From Tigriopus japonicus (taxonomy: Eukaryota; Arthropoda; Copepoda; Harpacticoida; Harpacticidae): a stretch of 64,000 nt of DNA. How positions within the stretch are numbered: the first letter of the stretch is position 1; every line of letters starts with the position of its first letter. The stretch covers positions 2,797,949 through 2,861,948 of the forward strand of contig CM021319.1 of assembly GCA_010645155.1 (NCBI GenBank). The letters run 5' to 3'. The position numbers and the translations under genes are program-made. This document shows, one piece after another, positions 1 to 9,970 of this stretch. A model generated the notes under the pieces. It was not told where the DNA came from. It was given only the letters and a program-made list of their open reading frames with translations, and searched no databases.

Positions 1-1004
1 CTCTAACCTAAATTGAATTTCATTGGCTAAATGTCTTGTCTCGATATGATAAAATTTCATGTCTTCTTTGTCATGGTCACATCTAAAGCTAGATGAGCCT
101 GTGTTGGCATCACATCAGGGAGGCCAAGCCAGTCTCACTATTATTTCAAAACTGTGATCAAAATTCTGCCAATTCCATGAAAGGCAATGTTGAATATAAT
201 TATCCTGGGCAGGAGCTTTTTTTCATTTTTGGCAGTTTTGGCTCAAAGAAAAATTTGTTGGCTTTACAACTAAACCTGAATTTATTTTCACATTTTCTAG
301 AATTTTTTTTATCAATTTTTGCTTTTGCAGACTTCAAACAAGTTTTGATTTTTTTTTTCATTTGTTCAACTTTTTCCCGTCCTCAAGAGATCACAACATC
401 AAATAAATGGAATATTCTTATACATAACTTTGATTGTATTGGATTGAATATGTCTGTGGTATATATTTTTGAAGAATTCTTTATGAATATGTGCCCTATT
501 TTTGAAAATCTGGCCACAGATCAATTGTTTTCAGCATCACTAAAGATGAGAGGATTTAAATGCCGGAAGGCCTTGCCAAAAAATACTAAACAGGATCAAA
601 CAATAACAGTCATCATTTAAAACTTATAGAAATACATCGTTGATGGGAATTGGGCAGTGTATATGGCAAGAGTCAAACATGTAGGACATCCACTGAATGG
701 TTTCTAGGTTCATCCTTTTAATTATTGGCACATTTGTGTCGTTACAATTTCTCTCGTCATTTTGGCAATGCTGTTTGTTGAAGGACCAGGTTGAAAATCT
801 CAATCCAATCACCAATCTCTCCTATCAGGGCTAAAATTGGTTCAATTATCAATTTTCCCAATCCAATCTATGATTGACCCCATCAGTAATAAACATTCGG
901 ATTCTAGAACTCCATACTGTTACACTTTGGGGCGGGAATCGGTCACCCTCTGAGCGTACTTTAGTGAAAAATTTCAAAACAAAAGGAAGCCGAGACCTTA
1001 TCAA
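1..1004. other. AT-rich region without a recognisable gene
   Basis: No supported gene. The longest open frame (93-620, plus) is rich in Phe/Leu/Ile from T-runs and shows no domain. From about 1005 the sequence becomes similar to a dispersed repeat that has another copy near 25.3 kb. Confidence 0.5.
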
Positions 1005-1095
1005 TTATTGCGATATTGTAAAGCTATATGAAATCTTTGGGAATTTGTTTTTACATATAACGGTAGCGTTTTTCGTCTTTTTGGGGTCTAAAATG
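1005..1095 (+). repeat. Left part of a dispersed repeat interrupted by a MULE
   Basis: This stretch, joined to 3055-3122, matches an uninterrupted copy at about 25285-25445. Shared landmarks are an AAGCTATRTGAAATCTTTGGG block and a TTTTTCGxCTTTTTGG block just before the insertion. The MULE at 1096-3054 sits between the two halves, so the copy at 25.3 kb shows the empty target. Confidence 0.65.
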
Positions 1096-1104
1096 GGGTG
1101 TATC

Positions 1105-1245
1105 CACGATTAATTGCCCGAGAATTAATAGTCATACGATTAATAGCGGAGGATTGATTGTCTTAAAAATTAATAGCACATAGGATTGATAGTCACAAAC
1201 ATTGATTGCATACACTATTGATTGTCATTCTTAATTGCCAGTATA
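1105..1245. repeat. Array of degenerate 10-bp motifs in the MULE terminus
   Basis: About nine variants of ATTRATWGYC (such as ATTAATTGCC, ATTAATAGTC, ATTGATTGTC) follow each other at 15-20-bp spacing, separated by unrelated spacers. The outer ones are within the terminal inverted repeat; the inner ones extend beyond it. Similar arrays occur in two other elements of this window. A role as transposase-binding sites is inferred. Confidence 0.7.
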
Positions 1246-1252
1246 GTATATT

Positions 1253-2964
1253 TCAATGGAAGTTGTATGATATGATTCGAAGGTATTCAAGAGGAGCCTT
1301 CTCTTCAAATTGTTTGACACTGTGGACCAGTCTTGTCTCTTGTTCTCTGTAGTCCTTCCTCGACTTAAACTTGTCCCCACGTTCTTGGGCTCGGAGACGA
1401 ACGCTTTGGTACTTGAACTCTTCCCTTAGAAGATCAATGAATTTCCAAGGGGAAGGCTTTGCCATAACAAGAACACTTGACAGTTGTGAATGCCATGCTT
1501 CAATTGAATTGTTAGACTTTGGCAGACCGGCCATTATTCGCTGATGTTGATTCCACCACTGAATTGGAATAGTTGCTGGCCTTCCCCCTCTCTTTTCTAT
1601 AAATTGTCGTTCAAAGTAGTCCACAACTTCATCTATGCCTGAAACATCTGGTATTGTGTCAAGCACTTGCCTGTAGTACACTTTGACCTGGGGTACAGGG
1701 ACAAAGGCCAGGGCCACAAGATTTTTGACGAATTGGTAGACTTTTGGATTCTCCCGGTAGATGACTTGTAGTCCATGAGATTGCACTTGCCTGTAGATGG
1801 CTTGGGCCAAATGGAAGACACATATGGCAATTTGGCATTTTGGGAAGACCTTCCGGATAGCGTTGATGTTGGCCAGTTCCATATCCAGTAAGAAGGACTC
1901 TGGCTTGAACTGCGGGATCCTCTCAATCACCATCCTGTAAATTCGCTCATATGTGTCTTGAGACTTGTTGGCAGTCATCCCAACGATCAGGGGTATGGTC
2001 GTCGTTTCCACCAAGGCATGGAGGGCCCACACTTGGTAAAAAATTGATGGACAGGCCTTGTAAGTGGCATCGGTGAACATGTGATTGAGCTGAAATGTAA
2101 AGCCAAGTCATGAACACATTGAATCAATAGCGATTAACACAAAAAACTTACCCTTCCAGTTGCCTCAAACTTTCTTCAGTAGCAAAAATAATGATTCTGT
2201 TAGGATCCTCAGTCCCAGAGTCCCAAAATAGCATGTTCTCTTCGGAATGATTAGTACCGTGGCTTAACATACAAAGATTTATTCGGGAGATATAGATATA
2301 AGATGTGAAGGGTACGAAGGTAGAAATCAAGATGGAGTAGTAATGAGGGAGAGAGAAGAGTCGTACGACTATGGATCGGAACTATTGACAGAAATATGAA
2401 AACCTGGTATTACCAATCACTCCACTCTTTATCCCAGCTGAGGGTGAACTCTTCAGGTATTTGGAAATCCATTGATTTGGGTACTTTGGGTCGGTCCTTT
2501 TTTGAGGTGAGCTTGGCATCCTGAATCATTTTCAATTTGGAGTTGAAAGACTGGAATTGACCACGGAAGGCATCTGGAACTTCGGCCATTTTGGACATGA
2601 CAAGCCTTGGAGCTTTGTCAGGATTTTCCTTGGCCTCAGTTTTCATGTTGTGCACGATGTCCAGCACCTCCTTACGACCAGGAATGGGGTCATGTGAAAG
2701 GCCATTCACCTCCTTCACAACTTCGTCACCTTCAACATGGATTCTGGCTGGGCAAGGCTTTGGTTTTCGGCAACTCCTCTCGCATTTCCAGTACTGCCTT
2801 GTTCCCTTCTTGTTACATTTTTCGAACACGAACAAGTGGCCTTTGAAAACTATCTTATTCTTCCCCCTCTCCGAGTAAGTTGCTTCGTAGTTCATGTTGA
2901 AATACATTCTGAATGTAATTAATTTCTTCAATATTGCGTTGGCACTTAATTGTGTGGCTACCAA
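1253..2964 (-). pseudogene. FLYWCH-MULE transposase, interrupted
   Basis: Read from 2964 downwards. The first open frame (2964-2410, 184 aa) holds a FLYWCH-type finger: YSERGKNK, then YWKCERSCRKPKPCPAR, then a Cys/His end (LSHDP). The last frame (2080-1253, 275 aa) is the MULE core: FTDATYK, FLLDMELANINAIR, FHLAQAI, and the late conserved SNNSIEAWHS. A middle frame (2330-2148) carries DPNRIIIFATEESL, the segment that normally precedes FTDATYK. GT- and AG-like junctions lie at the frame breaks, but the phases do not all fit. It is therefore either an intron-containing gene with an indel or a decayed transposase. I favour decayed. Confidence 0.75.
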
Positions 2965-3054
2965 TTTCCAACGCCATCAGTCCTACACGCAATCAATCCT
3001 CCGCTATTAATCGTATGACTATCTGTTCTCAGGCAATCAATCGTGGTAGCACCC

Positions 3055-3122
3055 AAAAATGGACCATTCAAAGTCAAATAACTCAGCAGATGATAAATGA
3101 ATGTTTATTCAATTTAAATTCA
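3055..3122 (+). repeat. Right part of the dispersed repeat split by the MULE
   Basis: Resumes the repeat seen at 1005-1095. It runs through GTCAAATAACTCAGC and a TTTATTCAATTTRAATTCAT block that is shared with about 25385-25443. Confidence 0.65.
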
Positions 3123-3730
3123 TAAGGTAACTAAATGGTCTCTAAATATGGGTTAAAGGGTTTGTTTAAAAATGTTATAATTAATAGGTTTTTAGGTAAA
3201 TAACTTTTTCCCTGGACCTAAACTTATATAATACCATAAAAATAAAGTTTTTCCCCATTGAATTGTGGGTCCAAAAAGTGCCATGATGTCTTTGGGTATT
3301 TTGATTCAAACCTAAAAAGCCATCGGAACACCGTGCTTGAGAACAAAAGAGGGCATCCGGGGGCATCCCAGCAAAATGTGTTTGGGGCATGCTGAATTAT
3401 GCGGCGGCCATCTAGGTGACAAGAATGTAAGTTTTCTTTAAAATCCTCTATACAATACCAACCTTTTTTCTTCCCACCATGTACTACCGAGTAACTCTTC
3501 GGCCCTAACTCAAACATCCGCCACAGCTGCCTCTAACTTTCCAAAAAATGAAAGACCTCCTGAAAACGGCTTAGAGAATGTTCAGAATACTCGGCAATCA
3601 TTTTTCACTCGTTAGGATTTTTTTACGATTAGAGGAGATGGTTCGCACCATGAAAACAACAATTCAGCAAAATATGAATTCCCCTTAAACGGCCTTTACC
3701 TCAACATCCAATGCTTAATTTAAAAAATAA
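3123..3730. other. Unassigned sequence
   Basis: No gene or clear repeat found. Open frames here are short and lack recognisable domains. Confidence 0.4.
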
Positions 3731-3732
3731 TA

Positions 3733-4817
3733 CAGTCAAATCTCATTTTAAGAAACTTTTCTCTCAGCGGCAAAATGTTGCTTATATCGAGATTTTTCTT
3801 ATATCGAGACTCAAGAAAATTGGCTCAAGAAACGATAAAAAATACAAGGAAACTACACAAGGAGTATACGTATATCACCTTTATATAACCTTATAAGCTT
3901 ACTTTTATTACAACAAAATCCGACAATGACTCAAAAATTTAGCTTTCACAAAATAGTTATTAAAACACACACATTTACAGGACAAGTGCATTTATATCTC
4001 TATTACAAAGCTTAAGAACTTGTTTCAATCTCAATTTGACAGAAAAAATGAAAGAAGAAAGTACAATTTTGTCATCATGATTGGTAAATTATCTAACCTA
4101 AACAGGGACAAACAAATGTTTAAAAAAATTGAGCCTTCCACGCTTTCATACTGACGAAGTGTTTTTTGCGATTTTTTTGGAATATATCAACTGCAAATCT
4201 TCTATTCTCAGTTTGACCTTAAATTACTTCAAATTTGGGAGTCTTCCTTGGGTTTGCATGACACGTCCTTGGATTGCTTATTTTCCACTAGGTTTTGCTT
4301 TGGTAGACACAATTTTTTCACTTTCAAGCATTCCAAATTTGTTGGCAAAAAAGAGCTTTTATTATTTTTCAAAATTGTCGACAAATTGTTCTTTTAAACG
4401 TGCCATTAAAATAGTTATTGTTGAGTGGCATGTTGGACAATTTTTAGCTATTTTGGAGGTCAAAATCCAGTTTTTCGTTCTTTTGACTGAATCTTGAAAA
4501 AGGCAAGTTGTTTATTTCAAAAGAGGTGCAAGGCGCGAGAGCCCAAAAAAGTGCGCAAAAGCGCTAAATATGGATGCCTTGCATCATTGGTCCTTTTAGA
4601 AATGCTTCGTTTTGTTTTGTTTTATGATGTGAATAATTTAAGCAAGAGAAATAGGCCAAAACTTTGAAAATGTTTCTTATATCGAGATTGAGGAAAAATG
4701 GAAAATTTCTCATATCGAGCATTCATTCTTATGTAGTAAAATTTTGGTCAACACGGAAAACTTTCTTTTATCGCAAAAATTTCTTAAACTGAGATTTCTT
4801 ATATCAAGGTTCGACTG
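3733..4817. mobile_element. Tigger/pogo-type non-autonomous element
   Basis: The ends are inverted, CAGTC... and ...GACTG, flanked by TA (3731-3732 and 4818-4819). The subterminal sequence repeats a CTTATATCGAG/GATATAAGAA word and contains a GCAGCGGCAAAAT-like block. Both are shared with the Tigger element at 49063-52264. At about 1.1 kb it lacks an intact transposase. The open frame at 4129-4497 resembles nothing known to me. Confidence 0.7.
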
Positions 4818-4838
4818 TACTAGCAAAACAAAGACTTT

Positions 4839-5010
4839 GGCAGAAATAGCAATTCTGAAACGGATATCTTTGCTTTAACCGAAACCTGGCTTACATCTGG
4901 AGTTCTTGACGAGGATATTGTCATCAAAGGATTTTCATTTAATCGTTGTGATCGATTAAAACCCAAAAATTCAATTTTCCCGCACGGTGGTGTATGTCAG
5001 TCCTGCTTGT
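4839..5010 (+). pseudogene. LINE endonuclease (APE) fragment
   Basis: Translation from 4839 gives DIFALTETWL, then VIKGFSFNRCDR, then PHGGV. This is the TETWL core and following strand of the AP-like endonuclease of Jockey/CR1-type LINEs. Only about 55 residues remain before similarity is lost, so it is a dead fragment beside the Tigger-type insertion. A comparable domain occurs at 56974. Confidence 0.7.
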
Positions 5011-5029
5011 GTATGTCAAGGAGGATAGT

Positions 5030-5310
5030 ATTACGAAGAGTGGATTGAGGGATGGCGTGTGTCCACGTCCGTGTTATTTTGCCTGCTTGACAGCCTGGAG
5101 TAAATGAAGAAATTCATTATAATAGGGTTTTAAGTTGCTTCATACACATAACTTGTCGAACAAAAGTTGACAAAGAATCAATAACCCATCATTCCATGTA
5201 CTATTGGTGCCACACTAAGAATTGAAAATGTATTGTTTGATTGTGTTAAGCAAAATATATTGAAACTCCCTTTCACTTGCTTTGTGATAATGATTGTCCA
5301 TCTTTTGTTG
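5030..5310 (-). repeat. Dispersed repeat family A, copy 1 (inverted)
   Basis: Matches 9660-9970 and 29080-29350 in the opposite orientation. Shared blocks include ACACAATCAAACA, a CTTGCTTTGTGATAATGATTG stretch and a CTGCTTGACAGCCTGGAG-like stretch. No coding potential recognised. Confidence 0.6.
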
Positions 5311-5320
5311 AAGCCTGAAA

Positions 5321-5423
5321 CAACGTGAACGCACGCAGTAAAAGTAAAATGGTTCTGTAGGTATGAAGCCCCCCGGCACATTTATTGGAGTCATTGACTA
5401 CAGAGATATCACAGCTATTTATA
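5321..5423 (+). repeat. Repeat B copy 1, left part, split by a mariner
   Basis: Begins AACGTGAACGCACGCAGTAA and continues through ATTTATTGGAGTCATTGACT. With 6704-6756 it equals 7526-7675, which has no insertion. The same opening occurs again at about 7146, after the first 19-bp array. Confidence 0.75.
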
Positions 5424-6701
5424 CAGAGTGGGGCAGAAGTATCCGGACAAAACTTTGAACATAATTTATAGCATCAATTTTTAGCCAATTGTGTATTTAA
5501 TAAAAAAAAGTTTGGACAACAATTAAGAACATTTTTTTTCAATTTGGTCACCGTTGGCCTTAATGACGGCGTCCAAGCGGCCAACAAAGGCCGAGCAGGC
5601 TTTGGCAACCTCAGCCGTTGAGAAGGAGGCCATGTTCTGCTTCACCGACGACTTCAGAGACGCCAGGCTGTTGTGGGGCATCTTGTTCACCTTCCTCTTC
5701 AGCTTGGACCACAACTAGAAGTCGCATGGGTTGAGGTCAGGGCTGTTTGAAGGCCACTTGTCTTTCTTGACCACCACATCAAATTTGCTCTTCAAAAAGT
5801 TCATGGAAACATTGGACACATGACACAGAGCAGAGTCCTGGATCCACATGAATTTGGTTCCTGGTGGGTACAAGGTTGCCAGCCAGGGCATCACGACCTT
5901 CTTTAGAAGCTCCACGTACCCGGCAGCGTTGAGCCTGAATTTGGGAGGGAAGTCATGGGCTGGCATCACCTTCCCGTCGCTGCTGATGAGGCCAAAGACC
6001 ATAATCTTGGCAGGATTCTTTGTCTTCATGATGGGAGGCACAACAGTTCTGTTCTCGGCAAGCCATTGGTTGTTCTGGGGGTTGTACGCGCCATCCACCA
6101 TGAAGATTGACTCATCTGAGAAAAGTGTGACCGTCCTTGGATTGACCTTGCAGATTCTGCGCAACTTCTGGCCCCTCGCAAGCCTGGTGGCCTTCATCTT
6201 CTCGGTAAGAAGGTGGTGTCTGCCTCTGACGCAGGAGGTCAAGTTCAGGTCCTCCTTGATGGCCTTGGCCACAGTCCTCTTGCTCACGGACCGCCGGCTG
6301 CGTGGGCCGATATGGACACAGCTGGGTTGGCCTCGATGGACCTCCTCAGGCCCGCCAAGAACCTGGGGGTCTGCTTTTTTGCCCTGTGTGGGCCGCAGGG
6401 GGCGTGGCCTGTCCCCCGACCAGACTGCAGCCTCTTCACGACCTCGTAGACAGTGGCCCTAGGGTACTTGGTTGACTTGATGATGGCTCTGGCGTCGTTG
6501 CCGGCCGAGAGCAATTCAGCAATCACTTTACCCTTTTGTTCCTGGGGCTTCATATTTCCGGATTTAAACAAAAAAAAATTAACAAACATTCAAAACCGGT
6601 TTTTGGTCAAACCACAAAAACACAGGAAATAAAAATATTCCTCTTGCTTCAGGAGATATACGTCATCCAAATTTTTTTCTGGATACTTCTGCCCCTCCCC
6701 G
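5424..6701 (-). mobile_element. Mariner-type transposon (DD37D-like)
   Basis: It is 1278 bp, bounded by TA (5422-5423 and 6702-6703). Inverted ends of about 27 bp share GGGGCAGAAGTATCC. It carries a broken transposase on the minus strand. The repeat it sits in is uninterrupted at 7526-7675, with TG where the target TA would be. That supports the boundaries. Confidence 0.88.
5523..6589 (-). pseudogene. Mariner-type transposase, broken
   Basis: Read from 6589 (MKPQEQKG at about 6550). The N-terminal part has a helix-turn-helix followed by a GRGTGHAPCGP linker. A one-base frameshift near 6285-6300 moves to the frame starting MSKRTVAKAIK. Catalytic motifs are LFSDESIF (first Asp), WIQDSALCH (second Asp) and SPDLNPCDF (third Asp), with 37 residues between the last two. 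That fits the DD37D (maT-like) group. An in-frame TAG at 5715-5717 directly follows the third motif, before LWSKLKRKV; the tail ends at 5523. The frameshift and stop make it inactive. Confidence 0.85.
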
Positions 6702-6703
6702 TA

Positions 6704-6756
6704 CATGAATGACTAGTGGACGCACAAGCCAATTATCACTTGGCTTGAGGTGTATC
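6704..6756 (+). repeat. Repeat B copy 1, right part
   Basis: Continues repeat B after the mariner: CATGAATGACTAGTGGACGC through CTTGAGGTGTATC, matching 7623-7675. Confidence 0.7.
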
Positions 6757-6979
6757 AGAGTGTCCGAAATTTTGGGGGGAAATACTAACAGGCCTTGTTT
6801 GGCCACAGAAATCTCTTGATTGATCCAGAGCATTGGACTCGGTTGATCTGGAGTTTTTGGGCAGCAATGACCCACGGATTGGGCATCAGTGTAGGTTCAG
6901 TTAACCCAAGGAAGGGGCGGATATTATCCTTCTTCCTCCTCGCCAGATTGCTTCTTCAGTAATGTGAGATACATCCACC

Positions 6980-7110
6980 ATACGAGTTTCCGTCCTCAAT
7001 GAGAGTTTCCGTCCTCAATAAGAGGTTCCGTCCTCGATAAGAGGTTCCGTCCTTGATAAGAGGTTCCGTCCTCAATAAGAGGTTCCGTCCTCGATGAGAA
7101 GTTCGTTTTG
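6980..7110. repeat. 19-bp tandem repeat, first array
   Basis: About six units of GAGGTTCCGTCCTCGATAA with substitutions. Spacing of 19 bp was checked at 7022, 7041 and 7060. Since 19 is not a multiple of three, each frame repeats every 57 bp, which explains the repetitive open frames here. I see no sign that they are genes. Confidence 0.9.
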
Positions 7111-7185
7111 CCTGGGGGGCTTCTTTCAGGTTTATCCTCGTCGCCATTGAAAGAACGTGAACGCACGCAGAAAAACTAGGAGGAG
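7111..7185. repeat. Module that ends the 19-bp array (first copy)
   Basis: GTTCGTTTTGCCTGG, a CTTCTTTCAGGTTTAT block and AACGTGAACGCACGCAG follow the array. The same order recurs at 7468-7540, so array plus module were duplicated together. Confidence 0.7.
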
Positions 7186-7470
7186 TTTCGTCCTCAATGA
7201 GAGGTTCCGTCATCGATAACAGGTTCCGTCATCGATGAGAGGTTCCGTCCTCGATAAGAGGTTCCGTCCTCGATGAGAGTTTCTGTCCTCAATGAGAGGT
7301 TCCGTCTTCGATAAGAGGTTCTGTCCTCAATAAGAGGTTCTGTCCTTGATAAGAGGTTCCATCCTTGATAAGAGGTTCCGTCCTTGATAAGAGGTTCTGT
7401 CCTCAATAAGAGGTTCCGTCCTCAATAAGAGGTTCCGTCCTCGATAAGAGGTTCAGTCCTCGATGAGAGG
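7186..7470. repeat. 19-bp tandem repeat, second array
   Basis: About 15 units of the same GAGGTTCCGTCCTCRATRA repeat. Variants such as TCATCG, TCTTCG and CCATCC suggest age or gene-conversion blocks. Confidence 0.9.
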
Positions 7471-7525
7471 TTCGTTTTGCCTGGGGGCTTCTTTCAGGTT
7501 TATTCTCGTCGCCATTGAAACAACG

Positions 7526-7675
7526 TGAACGCACGCAGTAAAAGTAAAGTAGTTTGGTAGGTATGAAGCCCTCGGCCCATTTATTGGAGTCATTGACTAG
7601 AGAAATATCACAGCTAGTTATGCATGAATGACTAGTGGACGCACAAGCCAATTATCACTTGGCTTGAGGTGTATC
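7526..7675 (+). repeat. Repeat B copy 2 (empty mariner site)
   Basis: Uninterrupted counterpart of 5321-5423 plus 6704-6756. At the mariner target it reads CTAGTTATGCATGAATG. A LINE poly(A) tail (T-run on this strand, 7676-7685) begins directly after it. Confidence 0.75.
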
Positions 7676-9459
7676 TTTTTTTTTTAACAATCCTCGGATT
7701 TTTAACCGATACAAGGGAATGGTTTCCCTTTAAGTCACGAGTACATTTGCAAAATGTCATTTCATATAAAATATTTGGTCAAGTAAGGTGTTCGAGTTTG
7801 CCGCCCTAGGGCAACCCTGAACGTATGGCTGATCGGGGATGGATTGTAAAAACCGATCCAATTCTCGTTTAAAACTTAACAAGGGTTCATCTAATAAGTA
7901 GAATCGTCGGAGATGCTCTGGCAAAATATTATACAGATTTGGGGCTCTGTTTAGAACGGAAGACGTTTTCAGACTCTTTAGGAGCTTGTTGTCTGACAAA
8001 GCATCCTTATGTCGCGGGATGCAAGTAATGCCTCTCCTATCACTAAGTGTGTATTCAATTCCTGGGTTTGGGCAGAGATCATGAAGACATTTGAACACGT
8101 ATAAGATGAGGTATCGCTCGTACCTACGTTGTACACTGTACATTTCGAGAAGTTGGAGCCTTGACCAATAATCTAGGTGTGTCATACCTGCAATACGACG
8201 CGTAAAACATCGCTGCACCCTCTCTATCTTATTGAGTCCAGCCGCAGTTGTTGGAGCCCTGGTGGGGGAAGCATATTCAAGATGTGGCTGGACGATGGAT
8301 TTATAAAGAGTCTTCATAGTAAAAGGGTTCCTAGAATGAAATGTTCGATATATCCATCCACACGTCTGAAATGCTTTGGTCACTTTGACTTGAACATGGT
8401 CTTCAAACTTTCCATTATCTTCTATTATTACGCCCAGGTCTTTAATGGAGTGTGCAAGTGTTATTGGGCATTGACGATTATCCATATACGTGCGACGATT
8501 TAATCCTGTATGATTGAAAGTCATTGTTCTAAATTTCTCTCCATTAAGCTCCATGTTATTTTCAGATACCCATTGGTATATCCTATCTAAATCACTTTGA
8601 AGTTCGTCAGAATTTTTTGTGTTTCTACCAAACACCAGCTTGGTGTCGTCTGCATAAGATGAGATTGAAGACTGGAAAGAGAGACGTTGTAATGGCGCAA
8701 TAAAGAGCACAAATAATATAGGCCCTAATATAGTGCCTTGTGGGACTCCAGACAAAACATCCTGAGTGCGTCCGAAACTTCCTTCAATTTTCACCGTTTG
8801 GGTGCGGTTGGTAAGAAAGTCTTTAAACCAAGCATGCAACTTGCCCTTGATTCCCAATTCAGACAAAGAATGAAGCAGTAGATTGTGATCTACCTTGTCA
8901 AAAGCTTTCGCAAAGTCCAAGTAAACAACATCAACGCATTCATTATGCTGCAGTCCCCCAATTATGTCGTCAAAATGCTGAACCAGTTGGGTTACTGTAC
9001 TGAAACGAGAGCGGAACCCATGTTGCTGATCAGGAATGCTATCTTTGATATCAAGATATTCCAAAAGTGCACTTTAATAACTCTTTCCATTACTTTGGAA
9101 ATGTTTGAAGTTAATGAAATTGGTCGATAGTTTTCGGGCTTACTTCGGTCGCCTCCTTTGTATATTGGAATGACATGTGCCAATTTTAAGGCGTCTGGGA
9201 TTTTTCCTTCCGACATGGACCTACTCATTATATGGGAGATGATTGGAGCGACAACTTCTGCAGTACGTTTTAGAAATTCAACCGTCACACCATCAGGACC
9301 AGGAGAACTCGAATTGTTGAGGGATTTAATGGCTTCTATAACACGAGATTCGTCAACTGTCAATTCGCAAAGTATACGAGCCCCATCACCTAAACAAGGC
9401 TCATTCAGTACTGACCGAGTTGGAGTTGAGAATACCGATGCAAATTGATTACATATCAC
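7676..9459 (-). mobile_element. 5'-truncated LINE (Jockey/CR1-like)
   Basis: The 3' end on the minus strand is an A-run (T-run 7676-7685). The reverse transcriptase begins within the pre-RT region near 9459 and the endonuclease is absent. This is the normal outcome of abortive target-primed insertion. A unique sequence starts at about 9460. Confidence 0.8.
7757..9459 (-). pseudogene. LINE reverse transcriptase, frameshifted
   Basis: Frame 9459-8992 holds the start of the RT: SSSPGPDGVTVEFLK, then IPIYKGGDRSKPENYRPISL. A frameshift near 9065-9080 (at GTTATTAAAGTGC) moves to the frame ending at 7757: QQHGFRSRFSTVTQL, YLDFAKAFDKVDH, GVPQGTILGPILF and the catalytic SYADDTKL. The C-terminal LINE domain (RIAGMTHLDYWSRLQLL) and a normal stop follow. 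All core RT motifs are present across the two frames. It belongs to the Jockey/CR1 type; the exact clade is not decidable by eye. Confidence 0.88.
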
Positions 9460-9489
9460 AGCTTTTACATATCAAAGCCCATACGGTTT

Positions 9490-9658
9490 TCATCATTGGG
9501 ATTAATGTATGGCATTCTTCCCTTTGTGGAATGGTACAAAATCTTCTCTGTCTGTTTTCAATGCTTAATTGTCTTTTATGTCTTAAAAACAGAGACAGGC
9601 ATGAAATTTTTGACCATTCTACAAAGGTGAGTGTCCCCTGGAACAATCCCAATGATAG
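9490..9658. repeat. Imperfect foldback repeat
   Basis: Arms 9490-9562 and 9585-9658 are inverted copies: ATCATTGGGATT... against ...AATCCCAATGAT, with CTTTGTxGAATGGT in both. The loop is about 20 bp. Short foldback MITEs have this form. The reading frames on both strands follow from the symmetry. Confidence 0.7.
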
Positions 9659-9659
9659 A

Positions 9660-9970
9660 AACCATGTTCCTTTAACAAAAGATGGACAATCATTATCACA
9701 GCAAGTGAGTGGGAGTTTCAAAACATTTTGCTTAACACAATCAAACAACACATTTTCAATTCTGAGGGTGACACAAATATGGCATGAAATAGTTACTTAT
9801 TAATTATTTGTAAACTTTTGTTTTACAAGTTATGTGAATAAAGCAACAAAATTACCAATTTTATTGCATTTCTTCATTTTCTCCAACCTGTTAAGCAGGA
9901 AAAATAACACAAAGGTGGTAACACGCCCTCGCTCAATCCCACTCCATGTATTACAGTGGTCCTTGTGTAT
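9660..9970 (+). repeat. Dispersed repeat family A, copy 2
   Basis: Shares AACACAATCAAACA, a GTTAAGCAGGAAAA-like block and CGCCCTCRCTxxATCCCACTCCA with 29080-29350, and in reverse with 5030-5310. Confidence 0.6.

Larger units (their letters stand above)
1096..3054 (-). mobile_element. MULE-type DNA transposon with FLYWCH/MULE transposase
   Basis: The ends are inverted repeats of about 65 bp (1096-1160 and 2990-3054) starting GGGTG. Each contains several copies of a 10-bp motif, roughly ATTRATWGYC. The element encodes a FLYWCH finger and a MULE transposase domain on the minus strand. Flanks read CTAAAATGG on the left and CAAAAATGG on the right, an 8-9-bp target duplication with one mismatch, as expected for MULEs. 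The uninterrupted target appears at about 25375. Confidence 0.85.

Noticed and set aside
93..620. 175-codon open frame
   Set aside because: Composition follows local T-runs (Phe/Leu/Ile), with no domain and no splice context.
4129..4497. 122-codon frame inside the Tigger-type element
   Set aside because: Neither strand gives a recognisable transposase motif; treated as decayed interior.
6956..7651. Three repetitive minus-strand frames that look like a tandem-repeat protein
   Set aside because: They are the necessary result of a 19-bp repeat read in three frames; no start context or conserved flank.
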